Part shown: in pieces, positions 41,302 to 49,676 of the stretch | Numbering within the stretch: the first letter of the stretch is position 1 | Layout: every line of letters starts with the position of its first letter | Assembly: GCA_023657425.1 (NCBI GenBank) | Contig: JAGTJW010000001.1 | Coordinates: 1,736,001 to 1,800,000 of the forward strand | Direction of reading: 5' to 3' | Source of the DNA: Ideonella sp. WA131b | GTDB lineage: Bacteria > Pseudomonadota > Gammaproteobacteria > Burkholderiales > Burkholderiaceae_C | DNA length: 64,000 nt | Notes under the pieces: model-generated | What the model was told of the DNA's origin: nothing | Databases searched by the model: none | Seen by the model: the letters and a program-made list of their open reading frames with translations, nothing else | Program-made: the position numbers and the translations under genes

Positions 41302-42273
41302 ATGAGTCCTCGTCTTCCCGGTCGCCGGCCCCACAGGGCGTTCGGCGCCATGTTCGCCGCCCTGGCGGCCGCGCTGGCCGTCGTCGCCTGCGGCGGCAGC
41401 ACCTCGCAGCTTGAACCCTTCGTCGCCGAACGGGTGTTCGCCGTCGGTGATGACGCCAGTGCGCTCACCAGCGAAGGGCGCAACTACGCCGTCAACGGCC
41501 TGAACACCGAGGGCACTGCCGTCAACTGCGCCGCCAGGCCCAACTGGGTGCAGGTGGTCGCGGGCCTGTACGGCCTCACGCTGGCCCAGTGCAACACGGC
41601 GACGCCGCCAGCGACCCCGCGCGCATTCACGCTGGCGGCGCCCGGCGCCCGCGTGGACGACGCCGTGACGCAGATCGATGCGCAGATCGCTGCCGGCGGC
41701 TTCCGCGACAAGGACCTGACGCTGTTCTTCATGGGCATGAACGACGTGCTTGAGCTGTACCAGCAGTACCCGGCGCAGTCCGAGGCTGCGCTGCTCGCCG
41801 AGGCTGGGCGCCGCGGCGAGCGCGCGGCGGCCCAAGTCAACCGGCTGGTCGACCTGGGCAGCAAGGTCCTCGTCGCCAACCTGCCGGACATGGGTCTGTC
41901 GCCTTACGCCCGCGCCCAGGCCGCGGCCCACGCCGGCAGCGGCTTCGACCGTGCGGCGCTGATCTCGCGGCTGACGCTGGCGTTCAACGAGCGGCTGGGC
42001 GTGCGCATCCGCATCGACGGCCGCTTTGTCGGCCTCGTTCAGCTCGACCTGCGCACTCAGCAGGCGGTGAGCATCTCGCCCTCTTATGCCGGCTTCAGCG
42101 ACATCGCCACCGCGGTGTGCACGGCGGCACCGCCCAACTGCACCACCGCCACCGTGGTGACCGGCATCGACGCGGCCTCAGCCCTGTGGGCTGACGGTAC
42201 GCGGCTGGGCTCAGGCGGCCAGTCCGCCCTGGCCCAGCTCGCGCTGCAGCGCGCTCAGCTCAACCCCTTCTGA
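41302..42273 (+). CDS. SGNH-type lipoprotein with degenerate active site
   Basis: A 323-residue protein with a lipoprotein signal (AVVAC, Cys30). The fold matches the autotransporter-type SGNH/GDSL lipase family: FAVGDDASAL near residue 46 stands where GDSL should be, GMND at 145-148 is the block III Asn, and VLVANLPDMGLSPYA matches the usual N-P-D segment. At the C-terminus WADGTRLGSGG stands where DxxH should be: the catalytic Ser becomes Asp and the His becomes Arg. It is therefore probably not a hydrolase. The active-looking paralogue follows at 42422. A GGAG site precedes the ATG. Confidence 0.8.
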   Translation: MSPRLPGRRPHRAFGAMFAALAAALAVVACGGSTSQLEPFVAERVFAVGDDASALTSEGRNYAVNGLNTEGTAVNCAARPNWVQVVAGLYGLTLAQCNTATPPATPRAFTLAAPGARVDDAVTQIDAQIAAGGFRDKDLTLFFMGMNDVLELYQQYPAQSEAALLAEAGRRGERAAAQVNRLVDLGSKVLVANLPDMGLSPYARAQAAAHAGSGFDRAALISRLTLAFNERLGVRIRIDGRFVGLVQLDLRTQQAVSISPSYAGFSDIATAVCTAAPPNCTTATVVTGIDAASALWADGTRLGSGGQSALAQLALQRAQLNPF

Positions 42274-42294
42274 CGCTCGCGGAGCGGCCCCTGA

Positions 42295-42314
42295 CAAACC
42301 CGGACTCGGGTTTG
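42295..42314 (+). terminator. Weak hairpin between the two SGNH genes
   Basis: CAAACCCG pairs with CGGGTTTG around a 4-nt loop (GACT). No T-tract follows, so termination would be weak or rho-dependent. Confidence 0.35.
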
Positions 42315-42359
42315 GCCGGGCGCGTGAGGTGCTGCCGTGCCCGTACAGTGATTGGTGTT

Positions 42360-42381
42360 GAATCGAACGGTCGTTCGATTC
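42360..42381. promoter_or_regulatory. TetR-type palindromic operator upstream of SGNH lipase
   Basis: GAATCGAACG-GT-CGTTCGATTC has 10-bp perfect arms around a 2-nt centre, 40 nt before the ATG at 42422. The ACG..CGT core and 22-bp length are typical of sites for TetR-family dimers. No regulator gene is nearby, so the repressor is elsewhere. Confidence 0.55.
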
Positions 42382-42421
42382 TCACCGGCCCTGTTGCCGG
42401 CCCCGCGGCCGAGGAGACACG

Positions 42422-43585
42422 ATGATCCGATTGCGCACCACCCTCACCGGACTGGCCCTGGCCGCCCTGCTCGTCGCCTGCGGCGGCAATGACGGCAACA
42501 GCGCCGACACCACGCCGGCCGTGCGGGTGGCGGCGCTGAAGGTGATGGGCGACAGCCTGGCCGACGTCGGCACCTTCGGGTTGCGCTTCACGGTGCAGGG
42601 CAGCGAGAGCCTGACCTTCCCCGAGCGCATCGGCGTGCTGTACGGGCTGGGCCGCGGCTGCAACTTCTTCGCCTTCACCGGCACCACCTTTGTGCCCAAC
42701 ACCGCGGCGGGCTGCAGCAACTACGCGATCGGCGGCGGCGTCATCAACGGCACCGGGTCGGGGCTGACACCTTCCGACCCACGGATCATCTCGGTGCAGC
42801 TGGCGGCGGCCACGGCCGCAGGCAATTTCGGCGCCAACGACCTGTTGCTCGTCGACGGGGGTGGCAACGACGCCGCCACGCTGGTGGGTGCCTACCTGAG
42901 CGCCGCGACCGACGGCGGCGCGGCCTACACCGCGCTGCTGGGCACGCTGCTCACGCCAGCGCAGGTGGCGGCGGCGGTCAGCGGCGGCGCTGCCGGGCTG
43001 GCGGCGGCCGGTGGCCAGTACATGCAGGCACTGGCCGACCGCTTCGCCGACCAGCTGCGCGACGGAGCCCTCAACAAGGGCGCACGCCGCATGGCGCTGC
43101 TCAACATGCCCGGCATCACCAACACCCCGCGTTTCCAGGCGGTGCTCGACGGCATTGCCGCGGCCTCCGGTGGCGGCAACGCCGGGGCTGCGGCGCGCGC
43201 GCAGAGCGAAGCCCTGTTCAAGGGCTGGGTCGAGGCCTTCAACGCCCGTCTGGCGGCGCGCTTTGCCGGCAACACCTCGGTGGTGATCATCGACTTCTAC
43301 ACCGCCTTCAACGAGCAGATCGCGATGCCCGCGCAGTACGGCCTGAGCAACGTTCGCGCCACGGCCTGCCCGGTCACCGGCGTGGGCACCGACGGCCTGC
43401 CCACCTACAACTTCGCCACCTGCACCGACACCGCGCTGTCGGCGGCGCCGCCGGCCGGTGCCACCGGGGGGGCGAACTGGTGGCGAAGCTACGCGTTCTC
43501 CGACGGCTTCCACCCCACGCCCTACGGCCACCAGTTGCTGGCGCAGGCGATCTCGCTCGAACTGGCCCGCGCGGGCTGGCTGTGA
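42422..43585 (+). CDS. SGNH/GDSL hydrolase lipoprotein (lipase/esterase)
   Basis: A 387-residue predicted outer-envelope esterase. The lipobox LLVAC gives Cys20. The catalytic set is complete: VMGDSLADVGTFG (Ser45), block III GGND (about 147-150), and SDGFHPTPYGHQLLA (Asp361 and His364). The family acts on short-chain esters or lipids; the true substrate is unknown. A TetR-type palindrome lies 40 nt upstream. It lies 148 nt after the degenerate paralogue and 23 nt before the OmpW gene. Confidence 0.88.
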   Translation: MIRLRTTLTGLALAALLVACGGNDGNSADTTPAVRVAALKVMGDSLADVGTFGLRFTVQGSESLTFPERIGVLYGLGRGCNFFAFTGTTFVPNTAAGCSNYAIGGGVINGTGSGLTPSDPRIISVQLAAATAAGNFGANDLLLVDGGGNDAATLVGAYLSAATDGGAAYTALLGTLLTPAQVAAAVSGGAAGLAAAGGQYMQALADRFADQLRDGALNKGARRMALLNMPGITNTPRFQAVLDGIAAASGGGNAGAAARAQSEALFKGWVEAFNARLAARFAGNTSVVIIDFYTAFNEQIAMPAQYGLSNVRATACPVTGVGTDGLPTYNFATCTDTALSAAPPAGATGGANWWRSYAFSDGFHPTPYGHQLLAQAISLELARAGWL

Positions 43586-43608
43586 ACCCGTTGCCCGGAG
43601 AACTGTCC

Positions 43609-44313
43609 ATGAGCGCCTTCCACCGTCTCTTCCGCGCCCCTTCAACGGGCACCAGGGCCTGCATCGCCTTTGTGGCGGCTGCGGCCTGCCCGGGCCTGGC
43701 GGCCGCCCAGGGCGCCGGCAGCTGGCTGCTGCGGGGCGGGGCCACCACGATCCAGCCCCAGGTCCAGAGCGGCGACCTCTCGACCCCGAGCACGCCGCGC
43801 TCCCAGGCCGACCTGGAGTCCGACACCCAGGCCACCGCCGGCATCACCTACATGATCACCGACCGCTGGGCACTCGACCTGCCGCTGTCGGCCGGCTTCA
43901 AGCACGATCTCGTCGGCGCGGGTGCGCTGGCCGGCGTCGGCAGGCTGGCCGAAGTGAAGCTGCTGCCGATCAGCCTGATGCTGCAGTGGCGCTTCGGCGA
44001 GGCCGACGCCGCGCTGCGCCCCTACCTGGGCCTGGGGCCGACCTACGCCCGCTTCTACGGTTCGCGCAGCACGGCGGCGTTGTCGGGCATCACCGGCGGC
44101 AGCCCGGCGCGGCCCACCACCCTCGAGATCGAGTCGAAGTGGACCGCCAGCGTGCAGCTGGGCGCGGCCTGGCGCGTCGCGCCGCGCTGGCAGCTCGATG
44201 CCGCGGTGTCGCACACGCCGCTCAAGACCGAAGGCCGGCTGTCGACCGGCCAGACGCTGCCCATGAAGCTCGACCCGCTGAGCCTGAGCCTGGGCCTGGC
44301 CTACCGGTTCTGA
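43609..44313 (+). CDS. ompW: OmpW family outer-membrane protein
   Basis: A 234-residue outer-membrane beta-barrel. A signal peptide ends near AAAQG at residue 33, and the mature part shows amphipathic strands with WLLRGGATTIQPQ, ITYMITDRWALDLPLS, RPYLGLGPTYARFYG, and the terminal LSLGLAYRF ending in aromatic Phe, as in OmpW. A GGAG site precedes the ATG. Its proximity to an esterase gene suggests uptake of a hydrophobic product, though that is inference. Its last 13 nt overlap the convergent SemiSWEET gene. Confidence 0.87.
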   Translation: MSAFHRLFRAPSTGTRACIAFVAAAACPGLAAAQGAGSWLLRGGATTIQPQVQSGDLSTPSTPRSQADLESDTQATAGITYMITDRWALDLPLSAGFKHDLVGAGALAGVGRLAEVKLLPISLMLQWRFGEADAALRPYLGLGPTYARFYGSRSTAALSGITGGSPARPTTLEIESKWTASVQLGAAWRVAPRWQLDAAVSHTPLKTEGRLSTGQTLPMKLDPLSLSLGLAYRF

Positions 44314-44588
44314 TCCCCGGCGCCACGGGCGCCGCGCTCGACGACGATCTTCGTCGTCAGGATGGTCGCGGCCAGAGCCAGCGTCACCGCGTTGGCAACG
44401 ATGATCGGCCACTCGCCCAAAGCCAGGCCGTACAGCAGCCAAAGCGCCACGCCGGCGGTGAAGGCCGCGTACATCCCCAGCGAGACGCCGCGCGTGTCGC
44501 GCGTGCGCAGCGTCAGGATGGCCTGCGGCAGGAACGAGGCGGTGGTCAGCGTGGCGGCCGCGTAGCCGATCCAGTCTTGTGCGTTCAT
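44301..44588 (-). CDS. SemiSWEET-type sugar transporter
   Basis: A 95-residue protein of one PQ-loop triple-helix bundle that forms a dimer for facilitated sugar movement. It has three membrane helices and the signature SFLPQAILT followed by TRDTRGVSLGMYAAFT and LWLLYGLALGEWPIIVANA. GGAGG lies 10 nt before the ATG. It is in the same direction as dacB and 29 nt downstream of it. Confidence 0.88.
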   Translation of the reverse strand: MNAQDWIGYAAATLTTASFLPQAILTLRTRDTRGVSLGMYAAFTAGVALWLLYGLALGEWPIIVANAVTLALAATILTTKIVVERGARGAGDQNR

Positions 44589-44617
44589 CTCGGGCAGAGC
44601 CTCCGGTTCGTGGTCGC

Positions 44618-46087
44618 TCAGCGCGCCGGTGCGTCGCGCACGGTCCACTGCACCAGCGTGTCCAGTGCCGGCCGTGCGGCGCCGGCCTGCGGGTGGTTGA
44701 CCATGGCGACGAAGATGTAGCGGCGGCCGCTGTCCGACAGCACGTAGCCGGCCAGCGCCGTCACCTCGCGCAGCGAGCCGGTCTTCAGCTGCGCGCGGCC
44801 CCCGGGCGCGCGTGAGCGGCGCAGCGTGCCGTCCTGGCCGCTGATGGGCAGCGAGGCCAGCAGCTCGCCGAAGTGCGGCCCGTCGGCGGCCTGCTGCAGC
44901 AGCCGCGCCAGCCGCCGTGCCGGCAGGCGCGACAACCGCGACAGCCCCGAGCCGTTGTCGACCACCACCGCCGCGTCCAGCGCGCCGGTGCGTTCGGCCA
45001 GCCACGCCGCCAACACCTCGCGCGCACGCTCGGCCGTCACCGGCGGCGCTGGCGTGCCGGCGGGCGCGGCGTTTAGCGCCAGCGTCAGCAGCAGCTGCTG
45101 CGCCATCACGTTGTTGCTGAACTTGTTGATGTCGCGCACGACCTCGGCCAGCGGCGGCGAGCGCAAGGTCAGCGTGGGCGGCGTGCCCTCGGGGGCCGCG
45201 CCCTCGCGGACCCGGCCGCTCAGCGTGCCGCCCAGCTCCTGCCACAGGCCCAAGAGCAACCGGGCGTCGTAGGTGGCGGGCTCGGCGTCGGCCAGCGGCC
45301 AGTTGCGCTCACCGCAGGCAGCAGGGTAGCTGCCGGCAAAGCGCAGCCGGCGCGGCTCGGCACTGGCGCGCAGGCCGGCACGCCAGTCGCCGCAGGGCGT
45401 GCCGGCGGCGGCCAGGGGCACGCTGGCGTCGACGGTGGTGTGCGCCAGCGGGGTGTCCAGCGCCACGCGCGCCACACCGGCCGAGGTGTCGGGCACGAAG
45501 CTGACGATGGAGGAGCGGAAGTTCAGCAGCAGCGCCGCCGGCAGCGCGTTGTAGGGGCGCAGCCGTTCGCCGTCGAAGTCGCCCGGGTCGCCGGGCTGCG
45601 GCGCAAAGGCACGGCCGTCGAGCACGATGTCGCCGCGGATCTCGCGCAGGCCCCACTGGCGCAGCTGGCGCAAGGCCAGCCAGAGACGCTCGACCACCAG
45701 CTTGGGGTCGCCGCGGCCCTGGATGACGAGATCACCCTGGAGCACGCCGTCCTTCAGGGTGCCGGTCAGCCACAGCGGCGTCGGCCAGGTGTAGGCGGGG
45801 CCCAGGCGCTCGAGCGCTGCCAGGGTGGTCGGCAGCTTCATCACCGAGGCCGGGTTCATGGGCGCGTCGGCGCGCCAGGCCAGCGCGGGCTGCGCCGCGC
45901 CCAGCTCCTGCACCAGCACCGCCACGGCATCGAGTGGGATGGCGGCGCGCTGCAACGCCTGGCGCGTCTCGGGCGGCAGTTGCGTCGCGGCGCCGGCCGG
46001 CGCGTAGGCCGTGACCATCAGCAGCGCGGTCCACAGCGCCGGGAACAGCGCCCGCAAGGGCAGGGCACGGTGGTTGGCGGCAGGCAT
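44618..46087 (-). CDS. dacB: D-alanyl-D-alanine carboxypeptidase/endopeptidase (PBP4)
   Basis: A periplasmic serine peptidase that trims and cuts peptide cross-links. The 489-residue product has a signal peptide ending near residue 33 (PAGAATQ), the SxxK active site SVMK (Ser81, Lys84), SNN near residue 330 and KTG as QLKTGSLREV. It carries a large inserted domain between the first two motifs, as PBP4 proteins do. The start at 46087 diverges from tsaB. Confidence 0.95.
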   Translation of the reverse strand: MPAANHRALPLRALFPALWTALLMVTAYAPAGAATQLPPETRQALQRAAIPLDAVAVLVQELGAAQPALAWRADAPMNPASVMKLPTTLAALERLGPAYTWPTPLWLTGTLKDGVLQGDLVIQGRGDPKLVVERLWLALRQLRQWGLREIRGDIVLDGRAFAPQPGDPGDFDGERLRPYNALPAALLLNFRSSIVSFVPDTSAGVARVALDTPLAHTTVDASVPLAAAGTPCGDWRAGLRASAEPRRLRFAGSYPAACGERNWPLADAEPATYDARLLLGLWQELGGTLSGRVREGAAPEGTPPTLTLRSPPLAEVVRDINKFSNNVMAQQLLLTLALNAAPAGTPAPPVTAERAREVLAAWLAERTGALDAAVVVDNGSGLSRLSRLPARRLARLLQQAADGPHFGELLASLPISGQDGTLRRSRAPGGRAQLKTGSLREVTALAGYVLSDSGRRYIFVAMVNHPQAGAARPALDTLVQWTVRDAPAR

Positions 46088-46108
46088 CGGAGGCCATGAT
46101 CGCACGGC

Positions 46109-46114
46109 TACACT
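46109..46114 (+). promoter_or_regulatory. -10 box of tsaB
   Basis: TACACT ends 6 nt before the tsaB ATG, with no Shine-Dalgarno sequence, suggesting a leaderless mRNA. Confidence 0.35.
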
Positions 46115-46120
46115 GACCGC

Positions 46121-46864
46121 ATGAGTGCCCTGCCAGGGACGGGGCCGGTGATCCTGGCCCTCGACACCGCCACCGAACGACTCTGCGCCGCGCTGGCCGA
46201 CGGCCGCACGATCCACACCCACGACGAAGCCGGCGGCGGCGCCGCCTCGGCGCGGTTGCTGCCGGCCTTGCAGGGGCTGCTGGCTCGGGCCGGTGTGGCC
46301 GGGCCGGCGCTGGATGCCATCGCCTTTGTGCAGGGCCCGGGCGCCTTCACGGGCCTGCGCACGGCCTGCGCGGTGACCCAGGGCCTGGCCTGGGGTTGGC
46401 GCAAGCCGGTGCTGCCGCTGGACGCGCTGATGCTGCTGGCCGAAGACCTGCGCGAGCCCTCGGCCTGGGCCGAGGGTGCCGAGGTCGCCGTGGCCGTCGA
46501 CGCGCGCATGGACGAGATCTACGCCGCCCGCTATGCCTGGCGCGGCGGCCGGTGGCAGTCCACGCAGGCCCCGGCGCTGTGGGCCTGGCCCGCGCTGGCC
46601 GAGGCCTGGGCAGCCGCGCCGGTGCCCCAGGGCCTGGCCGGTTCGGCCCTGGGTCCATTCGCTGACCGCATCGCCTGGCCGGCCGCCGCGTGGCGCCGCG
46701 ACGAGCCGCTTGATCGTGCCGCGGCGCTGGGCCGCATGGCCCTGCAGGCCTGGGCCCAGGGCGCCGCCGTGCCCGCGGCTGCGGCCCTGCCGCTGTACCT
46801 GCGCGACAAGGTGGCGCAGACCACGGCCGAACGCGCCGCGGCGCGCGTCGCCCGAGCCGCCTGA
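46121..46864 (+). CDS. tsaB: tRNA threonylcarbamoyladenosine biosynthesis protein TsaB
   Basis: The non-catalytic partner that, with TsaD and TsaE, transfers threonylcarbamoyl to tRNA. The 247-residue product starts with the LALDTATERLCAALA ASKHA-type fold, carries FVQGPGAFTGLRTACAVTQGLAW and VAVDARMDEIYAARY. It is followed by rimI after a 13-nt gap. It precedes rimI as in E. coli-like gene orders. Confidence 0.94.
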   Translation: MSALPGTGPVILALDTATERLCAALADGRTIHTHDEAGGGAASARLLPALQGLLARAGVAGPALDAIAFVQGPGAFTGLRTACAVTQGLAWGWRKPVLPLDALMLLAEDLREPSAWAEGAEVAVAVDARMDEIYAARYAWRGGRWQSTQAPALWAWPALAEAWAAAPVPQGLAGSALGPFADRIAWPAAAWRRDEPLDRAAALGRMALQAWAQGAAVPAAAALPLYLRDKVAQTTAERAAARVARAA

Positions 46865-46877
46865 TCCGCCGCCACCG

Positions 46878-47399
46878 ATGAACGCCCGGCTCCCCAACCC
46901 GCCCGCGCCGGCCGATGCGCCGACGGCCACGCCGTGGCCGGCGCTGCAGGCCATGACCCCGGACGACGTGGATGCCGTGCTTGCCGTGGAGGTGCGCGCC
47001 TATGCCCACCCCTGGTCGCGCGGCAACTTCATCGACTCGCTGGCGGCCGGTTACGCCGCCAGGCTGGCCCGCGATGGCGAGGGCGCCGTGCTGGGCTACT
47101 TCGTCGCCATGCCCGGCGTCGACGAACTCCACCTGCTGAACCTGACCGTGGCGCCCGAGCATCAGGGCCAGGGCCACGGCCACGCCTTGCTGACGGCGGT
47201 GCTGGCCGATGCGCGCGGGCTGCCGGCGTCGCGGATGCTGCTGGAGGTGCGCGAGAGCAACGCCCGCGCGCGGCGGCTCTACGCGGCCCGTGGCTTTGCC
47301 GAGATCGGCCGCCGCCGCGCCTATTACCCGGCGCGCAGCGGGCGCGAAGACGCCATCGTCATGAGGCGCGTGCTGGAGGCCGCCGATGGCTTGGACTGA
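46878..47399 (+). CDS. rimI: Ribosomal-protein-alanine N-acetyltransferase RimI
   Basis: A GNAT acetyltransferase; in E. coli it acetylates ribosomal protein S18. The 173-residue product has a 25-residue Pro/Ala-rich start, then the GNAT core: PWSRGNFIDSL, LHLLNLTVAPEHQGQGHGHALL (acetyl-CoA binding Q/RxxGxG/A), EVRESNARARRLYAARGF and RRAYYP. The stop overlaps the start of the downstream uracil-DNA glycosylase by 14 nt. Confidence 0.93.
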   Translation: MNARLPNPPAPADAPTATPWPALQAMTPDDVDAVLAVEVRAYAHPWSRGNFIDSLAAGYAARLARDGEGAVLGYFVAMPGVDELHLLNLTVAPEHQGQGHGHALLTAVLADARGLPASRMLLEVRESNARARRLYAARGFAEIGRRRAYYPARSGREDAIVMRRVLEAADGLD

Positions 47400-48207
47400 G
47401 CGCCAGCACCGCCTGCTGGCGGCGATGGGGCTGCGGCTGCTGGGCCCGCCGGCACGGGACGCGCTGGCCGCATCCCTGCCCGAGGCCGCACCCGAGCCCA
47501 CGCCCGCTGTCGGCCTGGCCGAGGCGCCGCCGAGGCGCACCGCGCCCAGGCCTGCGCCCGGCTCGGCGCCCATGACGGCGTCCGTTCCTGCCGCAGCGGC
47601 GCCTTCCGCCCTGGGCTCGCTCGGCGCGCTCGACTGGCCCGCCCTGCGCCAGGCCGTGGCCGATTGCCGCGCCTGCGGGCTGTGCGAGAAGCGCACGCAG
47701 ACGGTGTTCGGCGCTGGCCACGAGCAGGCGCGCTGGATGGTGGTGGGCGAGGCCCCGGGCGAGCAGGAAGACCGCGAGGGCGAGCCCTTCGTCGGCGCCG
47801 CCGGCCAGCTGCTCGATCGCATGCTCGCGGCCTTGCAGCTCACGCGCGCCGCCGACGGCGAGGCGCCGCAGGAGCAGCGCGTCTACATCGCCAACACGCT
47901 GAAGTGCCGGCCGCCGGGCAACCGCAACCCGCAGCCCGACGAACTCGCGAAGTGCGAGCCTTTCCTCGTGCGCCAGATCGAGCTGCTCAAGCCTCGCATC
48001 ATCCTTGCCATGGGCCGCTACGCCGTGCAGGCGCTGCTGCGCTCCGAAGAGCCCATCGGACGGCTGCGCGGCCGCATCCACCGCTACCAGGGCGTGCCCT
48101 TGGTGGTGACCTACCACCCGGCCTACCTTCTGCGCAACCAGCCCGAGAAGGCCAAGGCCTGGGACGACCTCTGCTTCGCGGCCGACGTATTCGAGCGCGG
48201 GGCCTGA
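47386..48207 (+). CDS. udg: Uracil-DNA glycosylase, family 4 (Fe-S type)
   Basis: Removes uracil from DNA. The 273-residue product has an N-terminal linker of about 80 low-complexity residues, then CRACGLCEKRTQTV (first two Fe-S Cys), VVGEAPGEQEDREGEPFVGAAGQLLDRML (family motif), NTLKCRPPGNRNP (third Cys), EVAKCEPFL-type Cys, and a His-containing end VTYHPAYLLRNQPEK. The Cys spacing and length match the SPO1-polymerase-related, heat-tolerant UDG group. Confidence 0.92.
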   Translation: MAWTERQHRLLAAMGLRLLGPPARDALAASLPEAAPEPTPAVGLAEAPPRRTAPRPAPGSAPMTASVPAAAAPSALGSLGALDWPALRQAVADCRACGLCEKRTQTVFGAGHEQARWMVVGEAPGEQEDREGEPFVGAAGQLLDRMLAALQLTRAADGEAPQEQRVYIANTLKCRPPGNRNPQPDELAKCEPFLVRQIELLKPRIILAMGRYAVQALLRSEEPIGRLRGRIHRYQGVPLVVTYHPAYLLRNQPEKAKAWDDLCFAADVFERGA

Positions 48208-48252
48208 ACCGCACCCCGGGCGCGGAACCGGCTATGCCGTGCCGCTGCCCGG

Positions 48253-48292
48253 GCCCCCTCGGGGGGCGGCGAGCGTCAGCGAGCCTGGGGGC
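48253..48292 (-). repeat. GC-rich interspersed repeat, copy B, at the glmU 3' end
   Basis: Read on the minus strand: AGCCCCCAGGCTCGCTGACGCTCGCC...CCGAGGGGGC. It matches the copy at 54572 in its ends (GAGCCCCC, CCGAGGGGGC) and in the GCTC..C.. core. The glmU stop codon lies inside this element. The arms CCCCC and GGGGG can form a hairpin. Confidence 0.65.
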
Positions 48293-49676
48293 TCGTCTTC
48301 TTTGGCCGCGTCCAGCCGGGGATCGTGGTCTGCTTCGCCCGGGCCACCGTCAGCTGTCCGGCCGGCGCATCCTTGCTGACCGTGCTGCCGCCGCCGATGG
48401 TGGCTCCGGCTCCCAGCGTCACCGGCGCCACCAGCACGCAATTGCTGCCCACGTGCACGTCGTCGCCGATGATCGTGCGGTGCTTGTTCGTTCCGTCGTA
48501 GTTGGCCGTGATGCTGCCGGCGCCGTAGTTGACGCGCGCGCCCACCGTGGCGTCGCCGAGGTAGGCCAGGTGGTTGGCTTTGGCACCGGCGGCCAGTGTG
48601 CTGTTCTTGACTTCAACGAAGTTGCCGATGTGCACCTCGTCGCCCAGCACAGCGCCCGGCCGCAGCCGCGCGTACGGGCCCACCCGTGCACCGGGGCCAA
48701 CCTCGGCACCCTCGATGTGGGTGAAGGGATGGATCACCGCGCCGGCCGCGATGCGGGCATCGCGGATCACGCAGTGCGCGCCGACGCGCACGCCGTCGTC
48801 CAGGTGCACGCTGCCCTCGAACACGCAGCCGACGTCGATCTCGACATCGCTGCCGCAGGTGAGGGCACCCCGCACGTCCAGCCGGCCGGGGTCGGCCAGA
48901 CGCACGCCGGTGTCCATCAGCGCATGGGCCACGCGCCGCTGCTGGCGGCGTTCCAGGTCGGCCAGCTGGTGCGGGCTGTTGACGCCCAGCACCTCGGTCT
49001 CGTCGGGTGCCGCCACGGCCACCACCGGCACGCCCTCGGCCACGGCCAGCGCCACCACGTCGGTCAGGTAGTACTCCCCCTGCGCGTTGTGGTTCTTCAG
49101 GGCCATCACCCAGCGCGCCAGCAGTGCGGTGGGGGCGGCCAGCATGCCGGTGTAGACCTCGCGCAGGGCGCGCTGCTCGGCGCTGGCGTCCTTGTGCTCC
49201 ACGATGGCGCGCACCGAGCCGGCTGCGTCGCGCACGATGCGGCCATAGCCTTGGGGGTCGGCCAGTTCGATCGTCAGCAGCGCCAGCGCGCCGCTGCCGG
49301 CAGTCTGCGCCGCGGCGTCCACCAGCGCCTGCGCGGTGGCGGCGCGGATCAGCGGCACGTCGCCGTTGAGCACCAGCGTCGTCGCGTGCCTGGGGTCAAG
49401 AGCCGGCACCGCCTGCTGCACGGCGTGGCCGGTGCCCAGCTGCGGCAGCTGGCGCACGAAAACCAGCCCGGAGCCGGCGCAGGCGGCCTCGACCTGCTCG
49501 GCGCCATGGCCGGTGATCACGACGGTGTGGCGCGACGCCGCATCACCCACGCGGGCAACGGCATCGAGCACGTGCTGCAATAGACTTCGGCCGGCGATCG
49601 TGTGCAGCACCTTCGGCCGCGCGCTCTTCATGCGGGTACCCTTGCCCGCGGCCATGATCACGACGTTCAAACCCAT
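48276..49676 (-). CDS. glmU: Bifunctional UDP-GlcNAc pyrophosphorylase / glucosamine-1-phosphate acetyltransferase
   Basis: Makes UDP-GlcNAc for peptidoglycan and LPS. The 466-residue product has the pyrophosphorylase start [34 protein letters not shown] and LNGDVPLIR, then a left-handed beta-helix acetyltransferase with many hexapeptide repeats (for example [22 protein letters not shown] and [14 protein letters not shown]). Start ATG at 49676; it shares CATG with the divergent DUF6279 lipoprotein gene. The last few residues and stop codon fall in the interspersed repeat. Confidence 0.96.
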   Translation of the reverse strand: MGLNVVIMAAGKGTRMKSARPKVLHTIAGRSLLQHVLDAVARVGDAASRHTVVITGHGAEQVEAACAGSGLVFVRQLPQLGTGHAVQQAVPALDPRHATTLVLNGDVPLIRAATAQALVDAAAQTAGSGALALLTIELADPQGYGRIVRDAAGSVRAIVEHKDASAEQRALREVYTGMLAAPTALLARWVMALKNHNAQGEYYLTDVVALAVAEGVPVVAVAAPDETEVLGVNSPHQLADLERRQQRRVAHALMDTGVRLADPGRLDVRGALTCGSDVEIDVGCVFEGSVHLDDGVRVGAHCVIRDARIAAGAVIHPFTHIEGAEVGPGARVGPYARLRPGAVLGDEVHIGNFVEVKNSTLAAGAKANHLAYLGDATVGARVNYGAGSITANYDGTNKHRTIIGDDVHVGSNCVLVAPVTLGAGATIGGGSTVSKDAPAGQLTVARAKQTTIPGWTRPKKTSPQAR

